64,000 nt of DNA from Porphyromonas pogonae (GCF_036320655.1 NZ_CP143258.1:2270001-2334000); one strand, 5' to 3'; counted from the first letter of the stretch, positions 12,750 through 22,626 are shown. Translations and numbers: made by a program. Notes: generated by a model from the sequence alone, not told the origin.

Positions 12750-12783
12750 CTTGTTTATGTCTCAAATAAACATTTGTTACCTT

Positions 12784-13419
12784 ATGGAATTTTGGAATAA
12801 TATTTTGCATGAACTGTCTTTATTTGATTTCCGCGAAATCTTAGGATCATTTATGATCTTATTTGTAGCAGTGGATATCATCGGAGCTATACCCATTATC
12901 CTATCACTCAAAGATAAGGGGCAAAATTACAATTCCTTTCAAGTCTCATTCTACTCTTGCATCATGCTTCTGGCATTTCTATTTATAGGAGAGCCTATGT
13001 TGGGTTTTTTCGGAGTAGATATTTCTTCTTTCGCAGTGGCCGGTGGTATCGTACTATTTGTATTGGCCGTAGAAATGATATTCGGCATTCAAGTATTCAA
13101 AGATGATGGGCCTAGTGCCAGTGCCACTTTTGTACCTCTTGTATTTCCACTCTTTGCAGGTGCCGCGTCCTTTACAACACTACTAACTTTACGCGCAGAC
13201 GGCTATGCGATGATCAATCTGGTTCTTTGCGTTATTTTCAACATGTCTGTAGTGTTCCTTGTCCTCAAATTTGTAAACCCGGTAGAACGCTTCTTCGGCA
13301 AAGGGGGGATTTATGTATTGCGCAAGTTCTTTGGAGTTATCCTACTTGCTATCTCTGTAAAGTTTATAACGGGTAATATCCTTAGAGTTATAGATATCAT
13401 GCATGCTGCCAATCAATAA
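12784..13419 (+). CDS. MarC family integral membrane protein
   Basis: A 211-residue membrane protein of the MarC/UPF0056 family with about six hydrophobic spans. Family features include VAVDIIGAIPIIL in the first span and the central segment PLVFPLFAGAASFTTLLTL. The molecular function of the family is unsettled, since its historical link to multiple antibiotic resistance was not upheld. I chose ATG 12784, which gives the family length. The same frame is open upstream only because it crosses the tRNA-Gly gene. Confidence 0.88.
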   Translation: MEFWNNILHELSLFDFREILGSFMILFVAVDIIGAIPIILSLKDKGQNYNSFQVSFYSCIMLLAFLFIGEPMLGFFGVDISSFAVAGGIVLFVLAVEMIFGIQVFKDDGPSASATFVPLVFPLFAGAASFTTLLTLRADGYAMINLVLCVIFNMSVVFLVLKFVNPVERFFGKGGIYVLRKFFGVILLAISVKFITGNILRVIDIMHAANQ

Positions 13420-13464
13420 AGACAGGCAGCAACATACATTATTATCCTCATATTTCTGGGCTGA

Positions 13465-13911
13465 CTAGTCTTCTTCTATCGCATTTTCAGACATGCTGAT
13501 CATATCCAAGTACTCATCCCACTCATGATCTTCTTCACATTGTATTTCCAATGGCAATAGATCATAGGGCATCAGGGCTGAATTAAGTCTTTCTCCGAAC
13601 ACATTGAGGTTACGAGCGTAAAATATCCAAAACTTAGCACCTCCACCGGTATAGTTTCCTGTAAGTATCGCCAACTTGTCTTTTTCCATCATCTTGCGCA
13701 ATACCATCTCCACCTCATTGATAAGTTCAGCATCATTCTCAGTAGGCATACCCTCCTTATCGCTTTCATAAAGCCATTTAATTTCTATTTTAAAAGGTAG
13801 CTTCCCGGATTTACGAAACTCATCAAGATCCTTTCGACCAGTCACAAAGACCAGCTGTTGCCCATCGTCTGTTTGACTTATGGCGGTAAACCAATTATCG
13901 CTTAACTTCAT
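13465..13911 (-). CDS. DUF695 domain protein
   Basis: A cytoplasmic protein of about 148 residues with no signal peptide. It resembles the DUF695 family: N-terminal LSDNWFTAISQTDDGQ and a central LTGNYTGGGAKFWIFYARN are typical blocks. The C-terminus is strongly acidic. Function unknown. I prefer ATG 13911, 13 bp after the upstream stop. An alternative start at 13950 would overlap the preceding transporter gene by 26 bp. It is probably co-transcribed with that transporter. Confidence 0.7.
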   Translation of the reverse strand: MKLSDNWFTAISQTDDGQQLVFVTGRKDLDEFRKSGKLPFKIEIKWLYESDKEGMPTENDAELINEVEMVLRKMMEKDKLAILTGNYTGGGAKFWIFYARNLNVFGERLNSALMPYDLLPLEIQCEEDHEWDEYLDMISMSENAIEED

Positions 13912-13924
13912 AGGGATTGTATTA

Positions 13925-14845
13925 TCATAATTTATTATTTTTCTTTTCAAATTGATAGATCTGGTATGAATTAAATAAGTTTTGCCAGATCACATAGCTA
14001 GCAGGAGCGATGGAACACAGCGGATTCAAATAGCTCAATGCCATCCATATTGCCAAAGACGTATTTTTCTGTCCAAAACTCTGCCGAGTTGTTACAGTAT
14101 CCTTATTTACTCTGAAGGTTCCTATCTTGTTTCCCAAATAGAACTGTATCACAGCTGACACAAGCCCTACAATGCACAAGAGTATAAGTAAAGCAACATC
14201 TTTATCCGGCTGATTGGCAATATACTTTACTGTTTTTGCCAATATCAGAGATAATGATGTAATCCAAAACCAATAGGGAAGCTTACTATTTGCAAACAAT
14301 CTATTACTGATCTTAGGCATTACTCCTTTTATTATCCAAGCTAAAAGAAGCGGGACTATAATAAGGGGGATTATACCTGAGAAAATATGATAAACCGATT
14401 GCCAAAAAGGCAAATTCACATAATCAATATAGGAGAAAATAACCGGTCCTATAAAAGCAATGAGGATGTGCGACAGCAAAACGTAAGCAGTACCATAACC
14501 TATATCTCCATTGAGAATCCCTATCACCACCGAAGAGGCAGTGGCCGCCGGAGCTAAAAAGCAAATCAGAAAGCCCTGCGCCAAAATAGCATTTAAGGGA
14601 TTAAAAATAATGTAAAACAGAATTGCAAGTATTACCTGCAACACCATAATAAGCATATGCGTGGGTGCAAGTCTGATAGAAGCCGGGGATATCTTTACAA
14701 AAGTAAAGAATAACATCCCAAAGATCATAAAAGGAATAAGAAAAGAGAGATACGATAACGGCTGCCACAAGAAAATACCCGCCAGCATAGCTATGACCAA
14801 ACTATACTTTTTCAGCCCTCGTACAAGATTCATAGAACAACTCAT
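13925..14845 (-). CDS. bile acid:sodium symporter family (BASS/SBF-like) transporter
   Basis: A 306-residue polytopic membrane protein with about nine to ten hydrophobic spans. The segment LICFLAPAATASSVVIGILNG resembles the conserved Na-binding crossover region of BASS transporters. Members move organic anions such as bile acids, pantoate or keto acids together with sodium, and the substrate here is not predictable. The gene precedes a DUF695 gene. Confidence 0.75.
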   Translation of the reverse strand: MSCSMNLVRGLKKYSLVIAMLAGIFLWQPLSYLSFLIPFMIFGMLFFTFVKISPASIRLAPTHMLIMVLQVILAILFYIIFNPLNAILAQGFLICFLAPAATASSVVIGILNGDIGYGTAYVLLSHILIAFIGPVIFSYIDYVNLPFWQSVYHIFSGIIPLIIVPLLLAWIIKGVMPKISNRLFANSKLPYWFWITSLSLILAKTVKYIANQPDKDVALLILLCIVGLVSAVIQFYLGNKIGTFRVNKDTVTTRQSFGQKNTSLAIWMALSYLNPLCSIAPASYVIWQNLFNSYQIYQFEKKNNKL

Positions 14846-14956
14846 TTGTTATACATTACATTATAGCGCAAAGCTACTACTTTATATTCTCTTTTCCTTG
14901 TGAGCAGAAGATACCCATAAAATATTCTTCTCTCAACACGATGAAACCACAAGAGA

Positions 14957-15008
14957 CAAAAATTTGCCGATTAGAGTAAATGGAGTGACTCCACTTGCTC
15001 TGATCGGC
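14957..15008 (-). terminator. terminator after folE
   Basis: Read leftwards, GCCGATCAGAGCAAGTGGAG pairs imperfectly with CTCCATTTACTCTAATCGGC and is followed by AAATTTTTG. It lies about 65 bp after the folE stop. A smaller GCGGT/ACCGC hairpin lies directly after the stop (15049-15065). Confidence 0.7.
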
Positions 15009-15074
15009 ATATAAATAAGTCTAAATCAGGAACGATTTTCTCAATAAACCGCGGTATAAGACCGCACAGAGAGC

Positions 15075-15662
15075 TCACTTCCTATGAATAAGTTGCAAGA
15101 ATTCTTCCCTTGTCTTTGCCTCTTTGAATGCTCCTGTAAAGTCACTGGTAGTAGTCGTAGAGTTTTGTTTTTCCACACCACGCATCTGCATACACATATG
15201 CTGAGCTTCTATCACTACAATAACGCCCAGAGGGTTCAATGTCTGTTGTATACACTCTTTGATCTGAGTGGTAAGTCTTTCCTGCACTTGCAATCGACGA
15301 GCAAATACATCTACTACCCGAGGTAGTTTACTCAGTCCCGTTATATAGCCATTAGGAATATATCCAATGTGCGCTTTACCGAAGAATGGCAACATATGAT
15401 GCTCACACATGGAGAAGAAATCAATATCCTTTACAATTACCATCTGTTTATAGTCCTCTTTGAACATCGCAGAGGTAAGTATTTGCCTAGGATCCTGCTT
15501 ATAGCCTTGGGTAAGGAATTTCAAGGCTTTAGCTACACGATGAGGTGTTTTTACAAGTCCTTCTCGTTCCGGATCTTCTCCTATAAGGGGTAGCACCTGT
15601 GCATACAGGTCTTCCAATTGCAGGATAGCCTGATTGTCTTCGTTAGATTTAAAGCTGTTCAT
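15075..15662 (-). CDS. folE: GTP cyclohydrolase I
   Basis: A zinc enzyme of about 195 residues that converts GTP to 7,8-dihydroneopterin triphosphate, the first step of tetrahydrofolate synthesis. Zinc and active-site motifs are clear: [39 protein letters not shown] and the late Cys in [13 protein letters not shown] chose the ATG at 15662, which gives normal length and overlaps the 3' end of the upstream SPOR gene by 14 bp. An in-frame ATG at 15692 would deepen the overlap. It is the last gene of a conserved Bacteroidales run: DUF1599, DoxX-like, tpiA, SPOR, folE. Confidence 0.94.
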   Translation of the reverse strand: MNSFKSNEDNQAILQLEDLYAQVLPLIGEDPEREGLVKTPHRVAKALKFLTQGYKQDPRQILTSAMFKEDYKQMVIVKDIDFFSMCEHHMLPFFGKAHIGYIPNGYITGLSKLPRVVDVFARRLQVQERLTTQIKECIQQTLNPLGVIVVIEAQHMCMQMRGVEKQNSTTTTSDFTGAFKEAKTREEFLQLIHRK

Positions 15663-16188
15663 TGATATCTGAATAATTCTTGATATTGACACGATCTTTT
15701 ACAATATACACTTCCTTGGATACATGAGGTAGAGCAGTCTTGAGTCTGCTACTCACTTCCACTGCTTCCTGACTTGTGAGGAAGTCACCTACAAGTAATC
15801 TCCAAAAGGGAGCTTTGTATTGTATATAACAGTTGTACTCCGGCAATATCTGGCGTATTTTATTCATACGCGCATATACCTCTTCCTTAGAATTCCTCAT
15901 ATTACCATTGTATGCCTGTATCCTGAAACCCGATACAATAGTCACATTACCATCCTGACCCAATACAGCATTTCCTCTCAAAGACACTTTTCCCACACGG
16001 GATCTGATACTTTCAGATTGTTCTATGGTCACAACACCCTCTCGGGGGTTAGAAGCAGACAATGCGTCGAATATGTTACCTGCGGAATTATGATTGGTCC
16101 CTGTCAGGGGCTGCTGAGCCGACATTGCAGAAGTAAAAATAAACATAAGACTGCAACAAAGCAATAAGCTATTTAATAATCGTCTCAT
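15649..16188 (-). CDS. SPOR domain-containing exported protein
   Basis: A 179-residue protein with an N-terminal signal peptide ending near SAMSAQQ. A C-terminal SPOR domain (about residues 95-170) is visible as [10 protein letters not shown] ... [25 protein letters not shown] domains bind denuded glycan strands of septal peptidoglycan, so a periplasmic cell-envelope role is inferred. Its 3' end overlaps folE. Confidence 0.85.
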   Translation of the reverse strand: MRRLLNSLLLCCSLMFIFTSAMSAQQPLTGTNHNSAGNIFDALSASNPREGVVTIEQSESIRSRVGKVSLRGNAVLGQDGNVTIVSGFRIQAYNGNMRNSKEEVYARMNKIRQILPEYNCYIQYKAPFWRLLVGDFLTSQEAVEVSSRLKTALPHVSKEVYIVKDRVNIKNYSDINEQL

Positions 16189-16231
16189 AATGGATCATGG
16201 TTTAATGTATATCATTTTTGTTATCGAGGGG

Positions 16232-16239
16232 CAAAGTTA
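16232..16239 (-). promoter_or_regulatory. predicted promoter (-7 box) for SPOR-folE
   Basis: On the minus strand TAACTTTG matches TAnnTTTG, about 45 bp upstream of the SPOR gene in the 103-bp gap after tpiA. No clear -33 TTTG is seen. Confidence 0.4.
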
Positions 16240-16291
16240 AAGAATTTATCTGATCCGATAGTCCTAGCCCTTTCCCCCTCGTATAATAAAC

Positions 16292-17047
16292 TTAGAATGC
16301 TTCGATAATAGGCATGAATTTATCTACTGCAAGAGAAGCTCCACCGATCAGACCACCATCGACATTCGGACGGCTGAAAAGGTCCTTAGCATTACCGGCA
16401 TTACAGCTTCCTCCGTAAAGGATAGTACAATTTTCGGCTATTTCCTCACCATATTTACCTGCTATAAAACCACGTATGTGAGCATGAATCTCTTCTGCCT
16501 GATCCGAGGTTGCAGTAAGCCCTGTACCAATAGCCCAAACAGGCTCATAAGCCAATACCAATTTAGCAAAGTCTTCTGACGAAAGGCCGAACAAAGCACT
16601 CTTGATTTGCTCCTCTACAACTTCAAAATGCTTACCGGCTTCACGCTCTTCCTTTACCTCTCCTATACAAAAAATAGGAGTAAGTCCGTTTTCAAGAGCC
16701 AAATTTACTTTGTCTGTAAGAATCTCCGAAGTCTCACCGTAATATGCACGACGCTCAGAGTGACCCAATATCACATACTTAGCACCGGTAGATGCAACCA
16801 TCTTGGCAGATACTTCACCTGTATACGCTCCTTCGGCCTTGTCTGCACAGTTTTCTGCGGCTACACCGATCTTGTCGGTATCGATGGCTTGTGCCACGCT
16901 TGCAAGATGAATAAACGGAGTTCCGATAACCACGTCGCAATTAACGCTTTTACCTTTCAGGGCATCATTCAGTTCCTGTGCCAATGCAAGACCTTCCTGA
17001 AGAGTCTTGTTCATTTTCCAGTTCCCGGCTACAATGTTTTTTCTCAT
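16292..17047 (-). CDS. tpiA: triosephosphate isomerase
   Basis: A 251-residue TIM-barrel enzyme that interconverts dihydroxyacetone phosphate and glyceraldehyde 3-phosphate. The substrate Lys lies in AGNWKMNK, the electrophile His in VILGHSERR and the base Glu in [12 protein letters not shown], with loop YGGSCNAGN near the end. Length is standard. It starts 30 bp after the DoxX-like gene and is likely in the same transcript. Confidence 0.97.
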   Translation of the reverse strand: MRKNIVAGNWKMNKTLQEGLALAQELNDALKGKSVNCDVVIGTPFIHLASVAQAIDTDKIGVAAENCADKAEGAYTGEVSAKMVASTGAKYVILGHSERRAYYGETSEILTDKVNLALENGLTPIFCIGEVKEEREAGKHFEVVEEQIKSALFGLSSEDFAKLVLAYEPVWAIGTGLTATSDQAEEIHAHIRGFIAGKYGEEIAENCTILYGGSCNAGNAKDLFSRPNVDGGLIGGASLAVDKFMPIIEAF

Positions 17048-17077
17048 TTCTGTTTCTACTTTACCAAATTAAAAAAG

Positions 17078-18331
17078 TCATTTATTTTTTTTGAAAGCTA
17101 TTCTATTTTCTCGGATTATTCTTCTTATCAATCCTATCAATACCAGTCCACTCCATATGTATAACAATATTGCAGAGCTTTTGTGGCGATCATGGGGATT
17201 CATCTCCTCAAATTCCTGTTTGAAAAATGTGGGCACGTCATTTACAGCGGGAAAATCATAGAAGTTGATTTTGTCTATAATCTTGCCGTCTTTGAGCAAT
17301 ACCAAACCAGGATTGCCACGCACCACCGTTTTCACTGTGGTAGCATCCATAAAGAGCATCGGGTAGTCAGCCCCTGTCTGATATTTCCATTGGCTCATAT
17401 CTCTATCCGAAGATCCCGATACACCATAAAACCTATACCCGTGAGCCTCTGCATAGTTATATACTTCTGATATCTGAGCTATTTTTGACTGATCAGCCCC
17501 CGACCAGTGGGGAGCCATGAGCATAATCACTCCCTTACTATCTGCCAGTATAGTATCTGCAATGTTTTCTCCCTCATCATCAAAAAGAGCAAAGTCATTG
17601 ATAGGCGGTGTATAGCCCTTTTTAATCAGCTTGTCGCGACGTTCCACAAAACTCCAGCTACTATCAGGCAGATCATTCATATCAAACTCCTTTTGCTCTC
17701 CCTCCTTTTTGTAGACAAAGGTATGCTCATATTCGTCTGTAGGAGCACCGGGAGGGATATGTGTAAGAGCTCTGAGATCGGCTCCTACTTTGTAAGGTCT
17801 GAAATCTTTGATAGGAAGGTGCATATAATTGCCTACCATGAAATAGACAATACCACATACCGCTATGATCCCGGGCAACCATCTGCCGCGAGACGAAAAA
17901 AGATGTGCACATAGCCTCGGATATTTCATATAATAATAGGAGGCGGGCAGCAGAATAAGATTTTTAGCAAATGTCTCCCAATTGGTGAGCTTCACGGCAT
18001 CTCCGAAACATCCGCAGTCTGATACCGGATTGAAAAGAGCCAAATATAGCGTCAGCAATGTCATAAAACACATAACGGCGAATATAAGCTTAGAACTTAT
18101 TCGCCGGTAAATGCCCATCAGAATAAATGCCCCGAGTATAAACTCAAAGCCACTCAATCCCATGGATAAATATAAATCAGTAGTAGCCGTATGGGGGAGA
18201 TGGAAGGAATCCAGATACTCCCCTATTTTTATGGCACCGCCTACAGGGTCAATAGATTTGACTAAGCCTGAAAAGATGAATACTACACCAAGTAATACAC
18301 GGCATACCTCTACCAAAACCTTTCTCAACAT
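17078..18331 (-). CDS. DoxX/MauE-like membrane protein with thioredoxin-like domain (BT_3928 family)
   Basis: A 417-residue inner-membrane protein. The N-terminal ~150 residues form a DoxX/MauE-like four-helix domain (LLGVVFIFSGLVKSIDPVGG), including a CGCFGD motif (around residue 107) like that of vitamin-K-reductase/MauE-type redox proteins. A further transmembrane helix (about 185) leads into a soluble thioredoxin-like domain, where the family's usual CXXC is not evident. A C-terminal helix ends with a basic tail. The family is conserved beside tpiA in Bacteroidales, and a role in envelope redox is inference. It overlaps the DUF1599 gene by 7 bp. Confidence 0.78.
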   Translation of the reverse strand: MLRKVLVEVCRVLLGVVFIFSGLVKSIDPVGGAIKIGEYLDSFHLPHTATTDLYLSMGLSGFEFILGAFILMGIYRRISSKLIFAVMCFMTLLTLYLALFNPVSDCGCFGDAVKLTNWETFAKNLILLPASYYYMKYPRLCAHLFSSRGRWLPGIIAVCGIVYFMVGNYMHLPIKDFRPYKVGADLRALTHIPPGAPTDEYEHTFVYKKEGEQKEFDMNDLPDSSWSFVERRDKLIKKGYTPPINDFALFDDEGENIADTILADSKGVIMLMAPHWSGADQSKIAQISEVYNYAEAHGYRFYGVSGSSDRDMSQWKYQTGADYPMLFMDATTVKTVVRGNPGLVLLKDGKIIDKINFYDFPAVNDVPTFFKQEFEEMNPHDRHKSSAILLYIWSGLVLIGLIRRIIRENRIAFKKNK

Positions 18332-18870
18332 TCGCCCAATTGAATTAGTGCGAATATGGCATAATTGATCATGTCCATATAATTCGCATCGATTCCTTCA
18401 CTCACCAGTGTTTTACCATTGAGATCCTCAATCTGTTTGGTACGGTATATCTTTGACAAGATAAGATCTACATAGGACGAAACACGCATTTGACGCCATG
18501 CCTCACCATAGTCATGATTTTTCTTATCCAAGAGATCAGTAGTCATAGCTGCATACACATCGTAGAGCTTGAGAGCTTCCTCCTCATTGATGTCCGGCTC
18601 GTCTACCAGAGGGCGATTAAGCTGTATCAGGGCTATTATGCCATAGTTGACTATGCCTATAAATTCGGGGATTATACCTTCGCCTACCAGCGACTCACCC
18701 TTGAGCTGAATGCTCCGGATACGGTTGGTTTTGATATAAAGTTGGTCAGTCAATGACTGCGGACGCATAATACGCCACGCAGCACCATAATCATGAAGCT
18801 TCTTCTCAAAGAGACTCCTACATCTGGCTATTACCTGTGCCACCTGCTGTTTCGTATCCGGCTGATTCAT
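18325..18870 (-). CDS. DUF1599 domain protein with an internal duplication
   Basis: A 181-residue cytoplasmic protein made of two homologous halves. Each half contains a KKxHDYGxAWRxMR motif (about residues 23-36 and 114-127) followed by a block ending in NYAIFALIQL or NYGIIALIQL. This is the DUF1599 family, of unknown function; an all-alpha, nucleotide-pyrophosphohydrolase-like fold has been suggested for similar motifs, but I cannot verify it. It lies 12 bp after lon and overlaps the next gene. Confidence 0.8.
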   Translation of the reverse strand: MNQPDTKQQVAQVIARCRSLFEKKLHDYGAAWRIMRPQSLTDQLYIKTNRIRSIQLKGESLVGEGIIPEFIGIVNYGIIALIQLNRPLVDEPDINEEEALKLYDVYAAMTTDLLDKKNHDYGEAWRQMRVSSYVDLILSKIYRTKQIEDLNGKTLVSEGIDANYMDMINYAIFALIQLGEC

Positions 18871-18882
18871 GTATTATTCTTT

Positions 18883-21363
18883 TTATTCTGCTGTTTCATC
18901 AAGCAAAGCCTCTTTGAGCACTTCATTGATATCTTGGACATAATGAAACACAAGACCTTTGAGGTACATATCATTGATTTCGTCAATATCCTTCTTGTTT
19001 TCTGAGCACAGGATTATCTCCGTAATCCCTGAGCGTTTGGCCGCAAGTATCTTTTCTTTGATGCCTCCTACCGGCAGGACTTTTCCTCTCAGCGTAATTT
19101 CACCGGTCATAGCCAAATTGGACTTCACCTTACGCTTCGTAATGGCTGATACCAGTGATGTCACCATAGTGATACCGGCACTGGGACCATCCTTAGGTAT
19201 AGCACCTTCAGGGACGTGTATGTGTACTTCCTTGTCTTTGAACATATCCGGTGTAATACCCAGTTCCGAGGCATGAGCCCTCACATAGTCCAGCGCCAAA
19301 ATGGCTGATTCTTTCATCACATCCCCCAAATTTCCCGTAAGAGTGAGTTTGGACTGCTGTCCCGTATGCAAGCTACTTTCAACATAGAGTATTTCACCTC
19401 CTACACTGGTCCATGCAAGCCCGGTAACTACACCGGCATACCCGTTGCCCTGATATTTATCACGCATAAATCGGGGTGCACCCAGCAATTCTTTCAAATC
19501 CTTGGGCTCCACCTTATACAATACATCTCCTCCGGAAGCTTTGACACGAGCTATCTTTCTCGCCACCTTGGCAAGCTGTTTCTCCAGCCCTCTCACACCG
19601 CTTTCACGAGTATAGTCCTCGATGATAGACTCAAGAGCTTTCTTGGAAAACTTGATCTCACCCTTCTTGAAGCCATGCTCGGCAAGCACCTTAGGCACCA
19701 AGTGTTTGGAAGCGATCTGTACTTTTTCTTCAGCAATATATCCTGTTACCTCTATAAGTTCCATACGATCTCTTAGCGGCTGGGATATTGTAGAGAGGTT
19801 ATTGGCTGTAGCAATAAAAAGCACGTTGCTCAGGTCATAATCGATATCCAGATAGTTGTCATGAAAAGCTTTATTTTGCTCCGGATCCAACACTTCCAAC
19901 AAAGCAGATGCGGGATCACCTTTGAAGTCGTTGTCGATCTTATCTATCTCATCCAATACAAATACAGGGTTGGATGTTCCGGCCTTTTGCAAGCTCTGGA
20001 TGATACGCCCGCTCATAGCTCCGATATAGGTGCGACGATGGCCTCTGATCTCAGCCTCGTCATGCACACCACCCAAAGAGATACGTACATACTTACGTCC
20101 AAGACTTTCTGCTATGCTGCGTCCCAGTGAAGTCTTTCCTACTCCGGGAGGGCCATACAGACAGATAATAGGCGATTTCATATCGCCTTTGAGTTTGAGC
20201 ACGGCGAGATGTTCTATGATACGCTCCTTCACCTTTTCCAGACCGAAATGCTCACGATCCAGGATCTGTTGTGCCCTGTCAAGATTGAAATTGTCCTTGC
20301 TGAACTGATTCCAAGGCAGATCCACTATCGTCTGTAAGTATTGCAGTTGGATAGAGTAGTCGGGGCTTTGCTGATGCAAACGCTCCAGCTTCTTCACCTC
20401 ACGCTCGAAGATCTCTCCCACCTCATCGCTCCACTTCTTACTACGTGCTTTTTTGCGTAGCTCGGCGGCCTCTATATCATTCATATTGCCACCAAGTTCT
20501 TCTTGGATAGCCTTGATCTGTTGTTGCAGGTAATACTCCTTCTGCTGCTTGTCCATCTCCTCACGGGTACGATTCTGGATGCTTGCTTTGAGTTCAAGCA
20601 ACTGCAACTCCTGATGTTGCAGATAAAGCAACCTGAAACCGCGTTCCTTCAAGTCGTTCATCTCCAGCAAATGTTGCTTCTCTTCTATTGAGTTTGTGAC
20701 ATTGGCAGAAGCAAAATTGATTTGGTACAGAGGGTTTTTATTATTGCGCAGTGCTACGATCACCTCACGAGGTATTTGTTCGTTCATGGTGCTCATCATC
20801 TTGAGACTGAGCTCCTGAATGGTCGACACAAGCACATCGAACTCTTTGTCCTTGTTCTTGGGCATGAGGTCGGGTAGTAAAGTCACACGTCCCTTGAGGT
20901 AAGGCTCTGTAGCTGTGATCTCATTGAGTCTGAAACGCTGCCGTCCCTGAATGATAGCCGTGGTAGATCCATCCGGCATCTCTATTACACGTAGCACCTC
21001 AGCGATAACACCTACATTGTACAGATCATCTTTTGCAGGATCCTCTACATTAATGTCTTTTTGGGATATTGCTCCGAAATATAGGCTTTTCTTCTCCGCC
21101 ATCTTGATGAGCTTGAGCGATTTTTCCCGTCCCACCAGTATGGGCATAGCCACACCAGGGAATAAAATCATATTCCTCAACGCCAAGATGGGTAATTCCT
21201 CCGGCAAGTCTGCCATGTCTATTTTAAAGTCCTCATCTTCTTCGCACATCGAAAGGATAGGAAAGACGGTGGGACAAGTATCATCGTCTACTTCGTCAAA
21301 AAAACGTATCTGTTTATTTTTATTAATCATCAATTTTATCTCCTCGTACTCTTGCGCCCTCAT
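18883..21363 (-). CDS. lon: ATP-dependent Lon protease
   Basis: An 826-residue cytoplasmic AAA+ serine protease that degrades misfolded and regulatory proteins. The N-terminal substrate domain (about 45-250) starts at LPILALRNMILFPGVAMPILV. A coiled-coil linker follows, then the AAA+ module with Walker A GPPGVGKTS (about 405) and Walker B FVLDEIDK. The catalytic Ser lies in DGPSAG (about 728) and the Lys in VLPVGGIKEK (about 771). The first ATG (21363) is taken, and a second in-frame ATG lies 33 bp later. It is the first gene of a leftward run to folE. Confidence 0.96.
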   Translation of the reverse strand: MRAQEYEEIKLMINKNKQIRFFDEVDDDTCPTVFPILSMCEEDEDFKIDMADLPEELPILALRNMILFPGVAMPILVGREKSLKLIKMAEKKSLYFGAISQKDINVEDPAKDDLYNVGVIAEVLRVIEMPDGSTTAIIQGRQRFRLNEITATEPYLKGRVTLLPDLMPKNKDKEFDVLVSTIQELSLKMMSTMNEQIPREVIVALRNNKNPLYQINFASANVTNSIEEKQHLLEMNDLKERGFRLLYLQHQELQLLELKASIQNRTREEMDKQQKEYYLQQQIKAIQEELGGNMNDIEAAELRKKARSKKWSDEVGEIFEREVKKLERLHQQSPDYSIQLQYLQTIVDLPWNQFSKDNFNLDRAQQILDREHFGLEKVKERIIEHLAVLKLKGDMKSPIICLYGPPGVGKTSLGRSIAESLGRKYVRISLGGVHDEAEIRGHRRTYIGAMSGRIIQSLQKAGTSNPVFVLDEIDKIDNDFKGDPASALLEVLDPEQNKAFHDNYLDIDYDLSNVLFIATANNLSTISQPLRDRMELIEVTGYIAEEKVQIASKHLVPKVLAEHGFKKGEIKFSKKALESIIEDYTRESGVRGLEKQLAKVARKIARVKASGGDVLYKVEPKDLKELLGAPRFMRDKYQGNGYAGVVTGLAWTSVGGEILYVESSLHTGQQSKLTLTGNLGDVMKESAILALDYVRAHASELGITPDMFKDKEVHIHVPEGAIPKDGPSAGITMVTSLVSAITKRKVKSNLAMTGEITLRGKVLPVGGIKEKILAAKRSGITEIILCSENKKDIDEINDMYLKGLVFHYVQDINEVLKEALLDETAE

Positions 21364-21384
21364 TGCAACGGCGCTAATTGTTTA

Positions 21385-21392
21385 CAAAAATA
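21385..21392 (-). promoter_or_regulatory. predicted lon promoter (-7 box)
   Basis: On the minus strand TATTTTTG fits TAnnTTTG about 22 bp before the lon ATG, implying a very short leader. The -33 element is not clear. I saw no CIRCE or other heat-shock operator. Confidence 0.4.
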
Positions 21393-21723
21393 CAATAAAT
21401 CCTTCACTTAACCTTTGAGAGCCGGCATAGCCCGGAAAATGTTTGCTAAAACCGTCAAGAATCGTGCAAAACAAAGCTTACAACCTTAAATATCCAGCAT
21501 TGAAGGGATGCACGTTCCCACCTCGCACACATCTACACAGCAAATATTATGCCACTATCAATCCAATAAGATGTTTATTTATGATATCAACTCAAATACA
21601 ATCATTAATTACTATAAATTTATCTTTGAAGTCATGGAACTGCCCCCTTACCAATCCTTATAATAAGACTACAAGATGAAAAAGAAAATAATCGTAAAGT
21701 ATCGTAATAGATAAAAAACTTAC
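21393..21723. other. gene-free spacer upstream of lon
   Basis: This is AT-rich DNA between lon and element B. I see no gene. A TATCTTTG box at 21618-21625 (+) could be an additional rightward promoter but lacks a matching -33 region. Confidence 0.4.
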
Positions 21724-21793
21724 ATTTTGTCAGAGAAACTGGCTGTGTTGCACATTTTACCCTTCCCACACATTACTCTCGAATTTCGAGGTC

Positions 21794-21825
21794 TTGACAA
21801 AGGGAGGTACGATGTTGTATCTTTG
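21794..21825 (+). promoter_or_regulatory. promoter cassette of element B
   Basis: TTGACAAAGGGAGG, a gap of 21 nt from TTG to the -7 box, and TATCTTTG (21818-21825). The cassette is near-identical to 4419-4450 and 44880-44911. Transcription would run rightwards through the tandem array. The region after it, ATTTATACTATTTATACT, resembles the region after the cassette at 44880. Confidence 0.6.
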
Positions 21826-22330
21826 TTAAACGTAATTTATACTATTTATACTCTTATTTATTTCGTCTTATATGACTCTCTATACTAAGAATAGCAATAC
21901 AAATAAAGTATACAGCACTCTACGGGGTCAGTACACCATAACCGACATGTATGGCGCTCAGTCTTCATCAAGTAAGGCATGGCAATTTTATGCTATCGTT
22001 CAGAATAAAAGACTACTGCTGCATTCATGTATAATCCTTGCATATTCCCTTGTTTTCCCTCATAATCGTGAGATCACTCCAGCTGTACCTCTCCTTATCC
22101 AGCGAATATAGAGAGTGAGCGGGCTTTACTCATTGGTCTAAATTAATCACATCCAAAAACACACTTTAAATCTTACCCTCCACTTTTCCGGGAGTGAATT
22201 ACATGCTTTCATCCGGATCAAAGGCACAGAGACATTCCTGTTGAAATGCAATCCGCTCAGCTACGGTGGTAAAATTTATCTTTTCACTTCTGACAATTTA
22301 CCATACCATCCGTTTAAATTCATCGTACAC

Positions 22331-22440
22331 GAAGCACTGAGACATCGTATAAGGTCAATCGTCTTTGTATATAAGGATAATCGTCCGTGTATACACGGAC
22401 GATGGTCCTATGTATACGGACAACAGACTTATCATAATGA
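22331..22440. repeat. 22-bp tandem repeat array B
   Basis: About five degenerate units with 21-23 bp spacing, starting near 22331, 22354, 22376, 22398 and 22419. One junction forms the perfect 24-bp palindrome ATCGTCCGTG-TATA-CACGGACGAT (22379-22402). The units resemble array A (GTCAATTGTCCGTATAGC versus GTCAATCGTCTTTGTATA). The last one, CAACAGACTTATCATAAT, is the same as a unit of array D at 57761-57930, which links the arrays. Confidence 0.7.
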
Positions 22441-22596
22441 AATCTGGCTGCATTACACAAAACTTCTTATTTGCAAAGTATTACAAAATAAAAATTATAA
22501 TGGGGAAAGGATTATTTCAGATCTTTATTTTATGGGCGAAATAGCAAGTTTTGTTTATTTAGCCTCCACTCTTACTTCATTCGAGGATAACAAAAG

Positions 22597-22626
22597 CGTA
22601 TTCTTATTTGAATTTTGTCTAAATAA
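22597..22626 (+). repeat. conserved hairpin in element B
   Basis: CTTATTT and AAATAAG flank a loop containing TTTGTC, preceded by ATT as in element A. It lies about 160 bp after the array, matching the ~180 bp in element A. Confidence 0.45.

Noticed and set aside
12640-12783. N-terminal extension of MarC
   Set aside because: The frame is open only because it crosses the tRNA-Gly gene; the family start is ATG 12784.
21872-22111. A 79-codon frame just after promoter cassette B
   Set aside because: Position is suggestive, but there is no matching frame after cassettes A or C and no recognisable protein features.
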